From NCBI GenBank assembly GCA_026394495.1, contig JAPKYE010000024.1:1-34898 (forward strand): DNA of 34,898 nucleotides. The letters are read 5' to 3'. Of the stretch, positions 8,263 through 16,824 are shown in pieces. The DNA comes from Methanobacteriota archaeon (GTDB taxonomy: Archaea > Thermoplasmatota > E2 > DHVEG-1). Below the pieces are notes generated by a model. The model saw only the letters and a list, made by a program, of their open reading frames with translations, did no database searches and was not told the origin of the DNA. Numbering within the stretch: position 1 is the stretch's first letter; the number at the start of each line of letters is the position of its first letter. The translations under genes were made by a program, and so were the position numbers.

Positions 8263-10869
8263 TCAATGTAACATCTGGAGAATGATGTCGCATATTTGCA
8301 GTTGAATTTCTGCGACTTTACTCGTATCATCCCAATTCGAGTTGTGAGTCGGGTGCTGTTGATTTCCTATAGTTTCTTCGATGAATGCAACAAGATAGTT
8401 CACAGTCTCTTGATATTTCTGATACAGATCATTAGATACCTGCCCTTTCAATTCCCCTCCGACATCTACTTCAAGCTTAGCAACAGTCTTCAACGTCCGC
8501 ATAAAGACAACCGGGTCTGCGTAGACTCCTGCAGTGAGACCATCCTTAGCAATTTGAACAACCTTCTCCGCAGTAGGAACCTTATACTGGTCGCCTAACT
8601 TCTTGTAGATTTCGGTGGTTTCTATGAGGCTTTTCCAGAGGATATGATGTGGCAGAGAAATCGTTGCCTGGTTGTTGGTTTCGTTTGATTCAGAAACAAC
8701 ATGTGCAGAGTCAGCAACGACCAGAACCGCAATAATCGCAGGATCAACCACCGCATCCACACTGATGTTTCTTGTTGTACCAGCTGCAAGAGATGGTATG
8801 AGAACACACCCAAGTTGACGATACTTACCATGTGCGTTCTCGTCAGGAATACCGAAGAATGAGACCTGGAATGGAGTCGTGATATTAATGGTTCCATTGT
8901 TTTTGATGGTTGCTGTGAGTTTTATTATTATAGCAGTGTCGTGTTCTGCAGAAAAAATTGTTGAGGCGCTGGAGGTATAATTTGCAGAGATTCCGCCGAT
9001 CAGTATATCGGTATGAGATGCAACGAAATCGCGATAATACATAATCCAAATCTGATAATCAACAAGATCAACCACACCGTTACTATTGTAGTCTGCTTCA
9101 GGATTAAACAAGGGATCACCAATGTTATGACCGAACGTTTGTAGGAATAATGCAAAATCATCGTAGTCAACGTCACCATCATGATCAAGATCACCAGGTA
9201 TTAGCACCCATGGTTCCATCAGCGGGTAGAGATCCTGATTACTTCCACCGGAGATGTTGTAGTGTGTATCTCCAATACCATCGCTACCAGAGATGTTCTG
9301 CCCTGGACCAGAAAACACATCAATGCCCGTGTAATTATCCCAGTAATTCCCACCACTTGGATACCCATTATCCCAAATATTTGTAGAAGTTTCCTCGTAT
9401 GCATTTTGAACATTGTTGATGAAGTTATTATGATAAATACTATTGTTGTCACTATTGCTAATCCAAATACCATACCAGTAATGCCCGCTGATAGTGTTTC
9501 TTGATATGATATTATTATCATTTTGACTATCGATGTATAAACCCATATATTCATTCGAGGAGATGTTATTATCTGAAATGATATTATCATTACCTCGAGT
9601 GAATTTTATTCCTACTTGATTGAAACATATGTCGTTTGATGAAAAGATGTTATTATTACATAACCAAGCTAACCAAATACCATAAAATTCATTTTCAAAA
9701 ATAGAATTTTTCTTAACTATATTATTGCAGGAAAATTCCATAATTTCAATGCTATAATTGTTCGAGTGGATATTATTTTCGATGATGATATTTTCATTAC
9801 TGTACCATCTCACACTAAGTCCTAAATAATTATATGAAATATCATTACCTGATATAGTACAATTATTAGATCCCCATAATTCGATTCCAATAGTAGTGTT
9901 GGATATTTCCGTATTTTGAATAGACACATTTTCGCAATCAATAAGTAATATCTGACCCACATCTTCACTATCAAATAATAAATTTGATTTTCCTTCAAGA
10001 TAAATTAAAGGTTTATTATTTACTGTATTATTAATAACTAAATTTTGGTAAGAATCAAAGATTAGTAAACCATCATTAAAAAATATATTATTTGATACAA
10101 CATTGTTGTTGGAAATGAAGATAATATATACCCCAATATCTACGTTTGAGATAATGTTATTTGTTATCGTATTATTTTGACTATAATCTTCAATGCGAAT
10201 TCCATTAACCTCATGTAAAAAATCGTCTCCCATAATATAATTGTCTGATATAATGTTATTATTACTAGAGATATAAAGATATATCCCTATGCAGCTTTGT
10301 TCATCACATTGAATTGTATTTTGGAAAATAAAATTATTTTGAGATGATACGAGGTAAATATTCCAGCCACTAATTTTTTTAAAAATATTTCTTGAAACAG
10401 TATTTTCAGAAGAATACAGTCTTATACCATATCCATATTGAATAGTGAAATTATTAATTACCACTTGATTAGCATTTATGTTTATCATTTTTCGATAATG
10501 AAGATCAATAATTGTTGTATTTCTATCTTCGCCAATTAGATCAATTGATTTATTTACATCTATTTGTTCAAAATATGTGCCATTAAAAACATACACAGTA
10601 TCCCCAGGATTCGCGGCATTAATTCCATCCTGAATATATCGAAAAGGATATTCGATCGTCCCATTCCATGGTCCTACTGTATTGTTATCATCAACGTAGA
10701 TGATTCTTTTAATAAGGGTACTATTCAATACTCCAGATACATTAACAGATACCACATTTGATAAATTTTTTTTATGATTGATTGCGTCTATACTTGATAC
10801 AATATTTATTCCAATTAATAATATTATCAATCCAGAAATCAAACAAATTTTAAATAAATTATATTTCAT
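8263..10869 (-). CDS. Secreted NosD-like beta-helix protein with dockerin-type EF-hands and CARDB domain
   Basis: An 868-residue exported protein. Residues 1-30 form a signal peptide. Residues ~55-520 form a right-handed parallel beta-helix of the NosD/carbohydrate-binding type. It opens with the IIYVDDNN..GP/YIQDGINAANPGDTVYV motif, continues as Asn-rich coils and closes with TNIWDNGYPSGGNYWDNYTG and GSNQDLYPL. Next come two dockerin-like calcium loops (LDHDGDVDYDDF and YNSNGVVDLVDY, about 555-610). A CARDB-type adhesion domain follows (about 615-740, ending SESNETNNQATISL), then a helical C-terminal region with no recognised family. No membrane anchor or cohesin is visible. The beta-helix half is much richer in A+T than the C-terminal half, suggesting mosaic origin. 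A minus-strand TATA sits about 30 nt upstream. Confidence 0.9.
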   Translation of the reverse strand: MKYNLFKICLISGLIILLIGINIVSSIDAINHKKNLSNVVSVNVSGVLNSTLIKRIIYVDDNNTVGPWNGTIEYPFRYIQDGINAANPGDTVYVFNGTYFEQIDVNKSIDLIGEDRNTTIIDLHYRKMININANQVVINNFTIQYGYGIRLYSSENTVSRNIFKKISGWNIYLVSSQNNFIFQNTIQCDEQSCIGIYLYISSNNNIISDNYIMGDDFLHEVNGIRIEDYSQNNTITNNIISNVDIGVYIIFISNNNVVSNNIFFNDGLLIFDSYQNLVINNTVNNKPLIYLEGKSNLLFDSEDVGQILLIDCENVSIQNTEISNTTIGIELWGSNNCTISGNDISYNYLGLSVRWYSNENIIIENNIHSNNYSIEIMEFSCNNIVKKNSIFENEFYGIWLAWLCNNNIFSSNDICFNQVGIKFTRGNDNIISDNNISSNEYMGLYIDSQNDNNIISRNTISGHYWYGIWISNSDNNSIYHNNFINNVQNAYEETSTNIWDNGYPSGGNYWDNYTGIDVFSGPGQNISGSDGIGDTHYNISGGSNQDLYPLMEPWVLIPGDLDHDGDVDYDDFALFLQTFGHNIGDPLFNPEADYNSNGVVDLVDYQIWIMYYRDFVASHTDILIGGISANYTSSASTIFSAEHDTAIIIKLTATIKNNGTINITTPFQVSFFGIPDENAHGKYRQLGCVLIPSLAAGTTRNISVDAVVDPAIIAVLVVADSAHVVSESNETNNQATISLPHHILWKSLIETTEIYKKLGDQYKVPTAEKVVQIAKDGLTAGVYADPVVFMRTLKTVAKLEVDVGGELKGQVSNDLYQKYQETVNYLVAFIEETIGNQQHPTHNSNWDDTSKVAEIQLQICDIILQMLH

Positions 10870-10894
10870 TTTATCGACATGACTTTAGAACTAT

Positions 10895-10904
10895 TTACTA
10901 TTTA
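10895..10904 (-). promoter_or_regulatory. TATA box for the NosD-like/dockerin gene
   Basis: On the minus strand TTTATAAAT lies about 30 nt upstream of ATG 10869, with no ribosome-binding site, so the mRNA probably has a very short leader. It sits in a 208-nt, almost pure A/T spacer between two divergent NosD-like genes. Confidence 0.45.
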
Positions 10905-11077
10905 TAAACGTTTTTAAAAAAGATTATAAATAATGTATAATTTGATTTTTTATAATTAAAAAAAATACGTAAAATAAATTTTATGAAAATAATGATAGAT
11001 ATTATTAATCATTATGGTAATCTTTATCTATTAGTTTTTGTATTGTATTTTTTGTATTTATCGGGGGAGAATAAAAT

Positions 11078-11659
11078 ATGGATAGGAAAATACATGTTTT
11101 AGTTATAACGCTAGTGATGATCTTGTCTGCTTTTGTTTTCATACCAAGTATACCAATTGCAAAAGCCACTATTTTGTATGTTGGTGGTACCGGTGGCGGT
11201 AACTATAGCAAGATTCAAGATGCAATTGACAATGCATCGAGTTGAGATACGATTTTTTTGTTTGCAAATACTTATCATGAGCATTTAACAATAAACAAAG
11301 CTTATTTAACAATAACCGGAGAAGATAAATATTTAACAATAATAGATGGAAGCGGAACGGGAAGGATTTTTAATCTTATAGGCCCTTATCAAGCAGGTCA
11401 TATAACGATTGAATGTCTAACGATTCAGGATTGTCAATATGGTGTATATTCATATCTGCAAGTTGACTCTACAACAGTTCAGAATTGTGTTATTCATAAT
11501 TGTGCCGCAGTAGGTTTTTATAATTACAATGGCTGGTATAATTACATCGATTATTGTGAGATTTACGATTGTGGTGGGGTAGGAGTACAAATGGCTCATC
11601 CAGGGGATCAAAATATTTTGAATAAAAATACTTATGTCAACACGGGTCTTTACGAGTAA
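11078..11659 (+). pseudogene. NosD-like beta-helix gene, interrupted by TGA and 3'-truncated
   Basis: ATG 11078 follows a GGGGGAGA ribosome-binding site. It encodes a signal peptide (about residues 1-32, ending PIAKA) and then the usual NosD opening, YVGGTGGGNYSKIQDAIDNASS. Codon 56 is TGA (11243-11245), where homologues usually have Gly or another residue before DTIFV. The frame then continues with DTIFLFANTYHEH, INKAYLTITGED, IIDGSGTG and two or three beta-helix coils, and stops at 11659. Full NosD proteins have many more coils and a closing module, so the gene is both interrupted and shortened. It is most likely a decaying paralogue of the gene at 8263-10869. Only residues after the stop (from about 11258) could be made separately, and they would lack a signal peptide. 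Confidence 0.75.
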
Positions 11660-11755
11660 TGGGACGATATCAGAATCTTATATTCCTCGTTAAAAAATAA
11701 ATATTTAGAGTATTCCTGCTGGATTATAACTTGAACAACTCTGTTTTCTCCTCAT

Positions 11756-11764
11756 TTTATATAA
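11756..11764 (+). promoter_or_regulatory. TATA box upstream of endA
   Basis: TTTATATAA lies 65 nt before ATG 11829. A second AT-rich candidate (AAATTTATT) lies near 11779-11786. No ribosome-binding site precedes the start. Confidence 0.4.
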
Positions 11765-11828
11765 TCCACGATAGACCAAAATTTATTACAAAAAAAACAA
11801 ATAAGACTGATATGCTTACCCTTCTTAT

Positions 11829-12890
11829 ATGGAAATCTCAGCGGAGTTCGATGAGCATTTTTTTCTTGTGAAGAAATCCCAGGATGCTAGTCGTCTCTAT
11901 AGTAAGAGTCATTTGGGTAAAATTCTTCCCGGAAATCAGTTGCGTTTGGATATTCTTGAAGGACTTTTTTTACTCGGTGAAGGAAAACTTGTGGTGTATC
12001 AGAACAAAAAAAAGCTTGATTTTCATAGTCTTCTTGTTATTGCGGCAAAAAAGATTCCTGAGTTTGAGATTAAGTATTTGGTGTTTCGTGATCTTCGGAA
12101 ACGTGGGTATCCTATCCAGTTGGATGACCAAACAGATCATATACATTTTCATATATATAAAATGAAGACGGCTGATCACAACGATGAACAACCCCATTTC
12201 ATCTCTGCTTTTTCTGAGCGAGACATCCTTGATATTGATGAAACGAAATCCTTGATTCGATCTGTAGAAAAAAGTAACAGTACGCTTTGGTTTATTATCG
12301 TTGATGAGGAGGGGGATCTCACGTACTATGATGTTTCCTTGCAGAATCTAACAGGTAACATTCCTACTAGTAATTTCTCTAAAGGAACAGGTATTCTTCT
12401 TGAGAACCGGGTCGTATTGTTTGATGAGCCTCTTATTTCGGATCTTCTCAAGCATGAGTTTTATGGGAAACCCTTTGGTGAAGGACTGCAGCTTTCTTTA
12501 GTTGAAGCATTGTATCTTGTAGAACAAGAGATACTTAGCATTCAGACAAGTGATGGGAAAACACTGTCATATCGTAAGTTACAAGAAATCATAAAACAGC
12601 GTCAACCTGATATCGAACTGCGACTGTTGGTGTTCCGTGATCTGAAACAGCGGGGACTTATTGTGAAAACCGGGTATAAGTTTGGGACTCATTTCCGTGC
12701 GTATACGAAGAACCCTGATGAAACCCATGCAGAATATCTTATCCATGTGGTTCGCAATGGTTTTAAGAGTTCCTGGGCAGAGATAAGTAGAGCTGTTCGA
12801 CTTGCGCATTCTGTGAATAAAAACATTGTGTTCGCACGAGTCGATGGGAACATCGTTGATTACATCTGTTTTGGTCGGTTGCGGCCATAA
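11829..12890 (+). CDS. endA: tRNA-intron (splicing) endonuclease
   Basis: This enzyme cuts bulge-helix-bulge motifs to remove introns from pre-tRNA and pre-rRNA. At 353 residues it is the fused two-unit form that works as a homodimer. The N-terminal unit (about 1-165) is a degenerate copy carrying LVFRDLRKRGY. The C-terminal unit (about 185-353) repeats this as LVFRDLKQRGL and holds the catalytic triad: Y292 in HFRAYTK, H300 in THAEY and K331 in NKNIVFA. The ordering and spacing match characterised archaeal EndA proteins. It is followed by the MBL-fold and MutY-like genes on the same strand, but these have their own promoter-like signals. Confidence in the assignment is high. Confidence 0.95.
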   Translation: MEISAEFDEHFFLVKKSQDASRLYSKSHLGKILPGNQLRLDILEGLFLLGEGKLVVYQNKKKLDFHSLLVIAAKKIPEFEIKYLVFRDLRKRGYPIQLDDQTDHIHFHIYKMKTADHNDEQPHFISAFSERDILDIDETKSLIRSVEKSNSTLWFIIVDEEGDLTYYDVSLQNLTGNIPTSNFSKGTGILLENRVVLFDEPLISDLLKHEFYGKPFGEGLQLSLVEALYLVEQEILSIQTSDGKTLSYRKLQEIIKQRQPDIELRLLVFRDLKQRGLIVKTGYKFGTHFRAYTKNPDETHAEYLIHVVRNGFKSSWAEISRAVRLAHSVNKNIVFARVDGNIVDYICFGRLRP

Positions 12891-12892
12891 TG

Positions 12893-12902
12893 TATTTATA
12901 AT
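12893..12902 (+). promoter_or_regulatory. TATA box and strong ribosome-binding site for the MBL-fold gene
   Basis: TATTTATAAT lies 41-50 nt before ATG 12943. A strong GAGGGAGG ribosome-binding site follows at 12926-12933, 9 nt before the start. Confidence 0.5.
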
Positions 12903-12942
12903 CAACTGTCCTTTCAAGAAAAATAGAGGGAGGAAGTAACTT

Positions 12943-13584
12943 ATGCTGCAGATCCGATGGCATGGTCATTCATGCTTTGAGATAACAAATGATGTTACGT
13001 TGATGACTGATCCGCATGATGGAAAATCCATTGGGATACCAGCGCCGAATGTTCAGGCGGATATTATTCTTGTTTCGCATAATCATTATGACCATAACAG
13101 TGGTATAAAAACAGTTGAAAAAGAAGACTCAAAGGTTGTGACAGATGAACGGAAAAAAACGATTGGTTCTATAGAAATTAAGGGGATATCTTCGTTTCAT
13201 GATGATAGTAAGGGATTGAAACGTGGGAAAAACATCATCTATAAGTTCACCATGGATGGTATCACGTTTTGTCATCTGGGGGATCTGGGGCATGAGCTTG
13301 ATTCTGAAACCCTTGAGCAGATAGGTGCTGTTGATATTTTGTTTGTACCTGTTGGTGGGACGTTTACGCTTGATGCATCGCATGCATGGAAAACAATTCA
13401 GGCAATAAAACCAAAAATTGTGATCCCGATGCATTATAAGGTTAGTGGTTTGTCAATTCCTCTCGCAGGGGTTGATCCGTTCCTTGATCAAAGCAAGATT
13501 CGCATCGCTCGTGTGGGAAACGAAATTGATATAGAAAAAGACGATATCCCGCAGGAACAAGAAGTCTGGGTGTTCACCTTATAA
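12943..13584 (+). CDS. MBL-fold metal-dependent hydrolase (UPF0173/UlaG-like)
   Basis: A 213-residue metallo-beta-lactamase-fold protein. It opens with the typical WHGHSCFEI. The metal ligands are in SHNHYDHN (about residues 46-53), HLGDLGH (about 106-112) and the C-terminal IPMHYK (about 163-168). These are the hallmarks of the YtkL/UlaG-like branch, annotated as metal-dependent hydrolases of unknown substrate. UlaG itself opens the lactone of L-ascorbate 6-phosphate, but nothing here indicates that substrate. It is probably cytosolic, with no signal peptide. It is followed 31 nt later by the MutY-like gene. Confidence 0.9.
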   Translation: MLQIRWHGHSCFEITNDVTLMTDPHDGKSIGIPAPNVQADIILVSHNHYDHNSGIKTVEKEDSKVVTDERKKTIGSIEIKGISSFHDDSKGLKRGKNIIYKFTMDGITFCHLGDLGHELDSETLEQIGAVDILFVPVGGTFTLDASHAWKTIQAIKPKIVIPMHYKVSGLSIPLAGVDPFLDQSKIRIARVGNEIDIEKDDIPQEQEVWVFTL

Positions 13585-13615
13585 GTTTACCATTTTGTTT
13601 TGTTAGGTGCTCATA

Positions 13616-14437
13616 ATGAAACATGTTACTCGTGCACAAATCCATGTTTTTCAAGATAAGGTGTTCTTGTTTTATAAGACAAATGGGCGCAAACTCCCCT
13701 GGCGAAAAACCACGGATCCTTACATGATTCTTCTCTCTGAGTTTATGCTGCAGCAGACACAAGTACCGCGAGTAATTCTCTATTACAAGAAATGGATTAA
13801 GAGATGGCCGACCATCCATCATCTTGCAACAGCATCTCGCAAAGAAGTTTTACAAATGTGGATGGGACTTGGTTACAACAAACGTGCGCTTTCGTTGCAT
13901 AAGACAGTTCAGATCATCAGTCAAACCTATCGTGGTGATGTGCTTTTAGCAATGAATCATTTTCGTACACTTCCTGGTGTTGGTTTGTATACCTCAAATG
14001 CGGTACAGATTTTTGCAGCTAATGAAGATATAGTTACTGTTGATACGAACATCAGACGCATTTTTATTCATGAATTCCATCTTCCTCAAGATACTTCTAA
14101 AAAAGAGTTGTGGGCTCTTGCTAAGCAATGTCTTCCAAACGGAAAAAGTAGAACTTGGCATAATGCGCTGATGGATTACGGCTCACTTGTTCTCACTGCT
14201 AAAAAAACCGGGATTGCACCCTGTACACGTCAATCACGATTTGAAGGATCTGATCGGCAGATACGTGCTAATATTCTCCGAATTTTACTGGTTTCGTCTT
14301 TTTCTTATTCTGAACTCTCAGAAAAAATAGATGTTGATAACACACGACTGAGAAAGATTCTTGAGAAACTCATCCGAGAAGAAATCATCATTCTGCAAAA
14401 CAAGCGATACCAGATAAGAGAAGAACGCAGCAACTGA
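13616..14437 (+). CDS. MutY-like HhH-GPD DNA glycosylase without an iron-sulfur cluster
   Basis: A base-excision DNA glycosylase. It has the MutY signature LPWRKTTDPYMILLSEFMLQQTQV, containing the catalytic Glu. The helix-hairpin-helix LPGVGLYTSNA and the catalytic Asp in VDTNIRRI follow. Tyr occupies the site of MutY Ser/Tyr or Nth Lys, so it should be a monofunctional glycosylase (A opposite G/8-oxoG, or T/U opposite G as in archaeal MIG). The four-Cys [4Fe-4S] site expected after ALMDYG is missing. Instead the sequence has a single Cys and a TRQSRFEGSDRQIR motif, as in the cluster-free subfamily. The NUDIX-like C-terminus of MutY is replaced by a ~50-residue winged-helix-like segment. ATG 13616 with an AGGTG ribosome-binding site is chosen over GTG 13607. 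Confidence 0.85.
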   Translation: MKHVTRAQIHVFQDKVFLFYKTNGRKLPWRKTTDPYMILLSEFMLQQTQVPRVILYYKKWIKRWPTIHHLATASRKEVLQMWMGLGYNKRALSLHKTVQIISQTYRGDVLLAMNHFRTLPGVGLYTSNAVQIFAANEDIVTVDTNIRRIFIHEFHLPQDTSKKELWALAKQCLPNGKSRTWHNALMDYGSLVLTAKKTGIAPCTRQSRFEGSDRQIRANILRILLVSSFSYSELSEKIDVDNTRLRKILEKLIREEIIILQNKRYQIREERSN

Positions 14438-14448
14438 GGAGAAGCACC

Positions 14449-14459
14449 TTATTTTTTTA
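14449..14459 (+). terminator. T-run terminator after the endA-MBL-mutY-like group
   Basis: The T-rich tract TTATTTTTTTA begins 12 nt after the glycosylase stop codon. Archaeal RNA polymerase terminates at such runs without needing a hairpin. Confidence 0.4.
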
Positions 14460-14514
14460 CATAAACAAGAAAAAAATGTGTGATAAATGGTGCAAAAAAT
14501 TTATTTGGAAAACG

Positions 14515-14523
14515 TTTAAATAA
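14515..14523 (+). promoter_or_regulatory. TATA box for the PRC-barrel-like gene
   Basis: TTTAAATAA lies about 50 nt before ATG 14571 and only 6-14 nt before the upstream in-frame ATG 14529. This argues for the later start, which also has a GAGGAG ribosome-binding site at 14552-14557. Confidence 0.45.
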
Positions 14524-14570
14524 GGTAAATGAATCCATATATTAGAAATTTGAGGAGATGCGGATATAAT

Positions 14571-15131
14571 ATGAAAATTTGGAACCCAAACGAACTTGTT
14601 GGAAAAGAAGTTTTTGATGCGAACGGCACCTCAGTAGGCTGGGTAGATAAAACATGGAACAGTTGGAACGAAGAGTACCCTGGATATTTCTTTGGTGTGA
14701 AAACAAATGAGCATGTGAGAAACACCCATTTCAGAGGCGCAAACAAACTGATACCAATCTACAACGAATACATTAGAACCACAGGAAATACAGTGACGCT
14801 GAACAAAACAATTGACGAACTTTGTCATTACTGGAACACGACAGTCCCTTGCGGACCAACACAATGCCCGATTGAAGAACTTGTCGAAATGCCTGTGTAT
14901 GACAAGTTTCATTCGAGAATTGGCACGTTTTGCACGTATGTAGAAACCAATGGTACTATCAACAACTTTGGTTTACTGCCTGACCCATACCTTTGTGAGT
15001 CTTTGCATCTGCCATACAACACGACATTCCCCATAGAAACCAACTATATCACGTTAGTAAAAGATACAGTGACCCTGGACAAGACATTGCACGAGTTGAA
15101 AGACTACTGGCAGTACAAACGTCAACGGTAG
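14571..15131 (+). CDS. Tandem PRC-barrel-like protein
   Basis: A 186-residue protein made of two similar halves. The first (about 1-95) opens with NELVGKEVFDANGTSVGWVDK, resembling the PRC-barrel start (LxGKxVxDxxGxxxGxV). It ends in IRTTGNTVTLNKTIDELCHYW. The second (about 105-186) opens with IEELVEMPVYDKFHSRIG and ends in ITLVKDTVTLDKTLHELKDYW. The shared endings show an internal duplication. PRC barrels occur in archaeal cell-division CdvA/SepF-like contexts, photosynthetic reaction centres and RNA-processing RimM, so fold does not define function here. It is probably cytosolic. The TATA position and GAGGAG motif place the start at 14571 rather than 14529. Confidence 0.65.
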   Translation: MKIWNPNELVGKEVFDANGTSVGWVDKTWNSWNEEYPGYFFGVKTNEHVRNTHFRGANKLIPIYNEYIRTTGNTVTLNKTIDELCHYWNTTVPCGPTQCPIEELVEMPVYDKFHSRIGTFCTYVETNGTINNFGLLPDPYLCESLHLPYNTTFPIETNYITLVKDTVTLDKTLHELKDYWQYKRQR

Positions 15132-15168
15132 TGATAGAAGGATCAAATAATTTCTGAGGGGAATACAA

Positions 15169-15199
15169 TTTCCCTTTCTTTTTCTTCTCCTTTCATTTT
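15169..15199 (+). terminator. Pyrimidine/T-rich terminator after the PRC-barrel-like gene
   Basis: A T/C-rich tract with several T runs lies between the convergent ends of the PRC-barrel-like gene and the hydroxyacid dehydrogenase gene, 38 nt after the former's TAG. Confidence 0.35.
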
Positions 15200-15239
15200 G
15201 AGTTGAATCGTAAGATAATGTTTTTTTTGTTTTTCGTTT

Positions 15240-16214
15240 CTAGTTCCTTTTTTGAAATATCTCGGGGTTGACGCAGTTCGGTGGCATTTTTCCTTGTAAT
15301 CCTGCGATCATGTTTTCTGCAGCCATGATCGCCATCTTTGTTCGGGTCTCAATTGTTCCTGATGCGGAATGTGGTTGCAGGACTGCGTTATCAAGTTTTT
15401 TCAGCTGTTCATTTATCTTTGGTTCGTGTTCATATACGTCGAGCCCCGCTCCAAAAATCCATCGTTCTTTCAATGCTTTAACCAATGCTTTTTCGTCGAT
15501 AACAGGGCCACGGGATGTGTTGATGAGAATCGCGTTTTTCTTCATTTTGTGTAGTTCTTTTTCTCCGATGAGGTGATGTGTTTTTGGACGAAGGGGGACA
15601 TGTAGAGAAATATAATCAGATTGCGTAAGAAGCTCTGATAGCTCGACTTTTTTTGCACCCAGTTTTTGTTCGAGGATTGTGTTTTTTTGTTCATCAACAT
15701 ACAATACGTTCATGTTGAATCCCTTGCTCTTCAACGCAAATGCGGTTCCTATTTTCCCTGCGCCTATGATTCCTAATGTTTTGTTAGAAACGTCTTGTCC
15801 GAGCATGAGAGATGGCGCCCATCCATGGAATTTTCCTGCGCGGGTGAATCGATCTCCTTCGACGATCCGTCGAGCAACTGAGAAAAGGAGTGCCCATGCC
15901 ATCTCTGCGGTTGTATCAGTTAACACGCCAGGGGTGTTGCCAACGAGGATTCCCTGTTCTGTTGCTGCCTGTACATCAATGTTGTTGTATCCAACAGCGT
16001 AGATGGATATCATCTTTAATTTAGGCTCTGCAACAATGACGTCTCTATCAATCTGATCAGTAAGGAGACAAAGGAGTCCATCTTTTCCCTTTACTCCTTT
16101 GATGATTTCTTTTTTGGTGAGTATTCGGTCTTCCTGATTGGTTTCCACATCGAATTTTTTTTTCAGGAGTTGAATTCCTGCATCAGGGATTTTTCTGGTG
16201 ACAAAGATATTCAT
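15240..16214 (-). CDS. D-2-hydroxyacid dehydrogenase (glyoxylate/hydroxypyruvate reductase-like)
   Basis: A 324-residue NAD(P)H-dependent oxidoreductase of the D-isomer-specific 2-hydroxyacid dehydrogenase family. It has the substrate-domain signature YAVGYNNID. The Rossmann loop is GAGKIG (about 151-156), preceded by TLGII. The catalytic residues are Arg in INTSRGPVIDE, Glu in DVYEHEP and His in QPHSASGT. The order and overall length fit archaeal glyoxylate reductase (GyaR), but related phosphoglycerate and other ketoacid reductases share these motifs, and it lacks the ACT domain of SerA. Lys/Asp-type cofactor selection was not resolved. It has its own TATA (minus strand TTTATAA, near 16254-16260) and an AGAGGA ribosome-binding site, and lies 61 nt downstream of the Lrp-like gene. 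Confidence 0.92.
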   Translation of the reverse strand: MNIFVTRKIPDAGIQLLKKKFDVETNQEDRILTKKEIIKGVKGKDGLLCLLTDQIDRDVIVAEPKLKMISIYAVGYNNIDVQAATEQGILVGNTPGVLTDTTAEMAWALLFSVARRIVEGDRFTRAGKFHGWAPSLMLGQDVSNKTLGIIGAGKIGTAFALKSKGFNMNVLYVDEQKNTILEQKLGAKKVELSELLTQSDYISLHVPLRPKTHHLIGEKELHKMKKNAILINTSRGPVIDEKALVKALKERWIFGAGLDVYEHEPKINEQLKKLDNAVLQPHSASGTIETRTKMAIMAAENMIAGLQGKMPPNCVNPEIFQKRN

Positions 16215-16275
16215 GAGAATCCTCTGTAAAAATAGTATTGAAAAGAAGGTGGGTTATAAAGATATTTCTTGTGTG

Positions 16276-16728
16276 TCATAGTTCTTCTTTTACTGTTTCA
16301 AAGCAGGCAAAGGTGAGTGTTCTGCCTACTCCTTGGAGTTGGCGGAGTTTATCGACGACGAGTTTTCCGATTTCTTCTAAGGATTTGCCTCGTACTTTGA
16401 GGAGGAGGTCGTATTCACCAGAGATGATATGGACTTCATAAACACCGGTTAATTTTGCAATACGTTGCGCGAGTTGTCGTTGGGAGATTTCAGGGTTTGG
16501 GGTGAAGGCGATAAAGATGAAGACTTCGGTGGTGAACCCGATTTTTTTGTAGTCGATGATGACGTCGAATGATTTGATGATGCCTTTGTGTATCATTTTT
16601 TGTATCCGATCGTGGACTGTGACTCGAGGGATGTTGATATTTGCTGCGATTGCTTTGGTTGTTTTTCTTGCATCTTTTTTCAACTCCGCAATAATCATTT
16701 CGTCTTTTTTATCAATCATAATAGTCAT
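16276..16728 (-). CDS. Lrp/AsnC-family transcriptional regulator
   Basis: A 150-residue feast/famine regulator. Residues ~5-60 form the helix-turn-helix domain (DEMIIAELKKDARKTTKAIAANINIPRVTVHDRIQKM). Residues ~65-145 form the RAM ligand-binding domain (VYEVHIISGEYDLLLKV). It probably binds an amino acid and acts as dimers or octamers. It is divergent from the asparagine synthetase gene across a 96-nt spacer. That arrangement parallels asnC-asnA in E. coli and suggests asparagine-responsive control. The TATA (about 16741-16753) is so close to the start that the mRNA should be leaderless. Translation may begin at ATG 16728 or at the in-frame ATG 16719. Confidence 0.92.
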   Translation of the reverse strand: MTIMIDKKDEMIIAELKKDARKTTKAIAANINIPRVTVHDRIQKMIHKGIIKSFDVIIDYKKIGFTTEVFIFIAFTPNPEISQRQLAQRIAKLTGVYEVHIISGEYDLLLKVRGKSLEEIGKLVVDKLRQLQGVGRTLTFACFETVKEEL

Positions 16729-16732
16729 TATG

Positions 16733-16766
16733 TCGGTAATAGTATTTAAAATTTACTTTTTACCGA
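16733..16766. promoter_or_regulatory. Candidate Lrp operator: inverted repeat around the lrp TATA box
   Basis: A perfect 7-bp inverted repeat, TCGGTAA (16733-16739) and TTACCGA (16760-16766), has its centre at 16749.5 with a 20-nt A/T spacer containing the minus-strand TATA. The half-site centres are about 27 bp apart, just over two helical turns. The repeat fits an autoregulatory site; binding is inference. Confidence 0.45.
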
Positions 16767-16793
16767 ATATTTGACAAAAAAATTAACAATATG

Positions 16794-16802
16794 TTTTTAT
16801 AC
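16794..16802 (+). promoter_or_regulatory. TATA box for the asparagine synthetase gene
   Basis: TTTTTATAC is centred about 27 nt before ATG 16825, and there is no ribosome-binding site, so the transcript is predicted to be leaderless. Confidence 0.5.
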
Positions 16803-16824
16803 TATTTGATTACAATATACTTAT

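Noticed and set aside
11243-11245. Selenocysteine at the TGA of the NosD-like gene
   Set aside because: NosD-like proteins have no Sec or catalytic Cys at this position, and the gene is also truncated, so decay or error is simpler.
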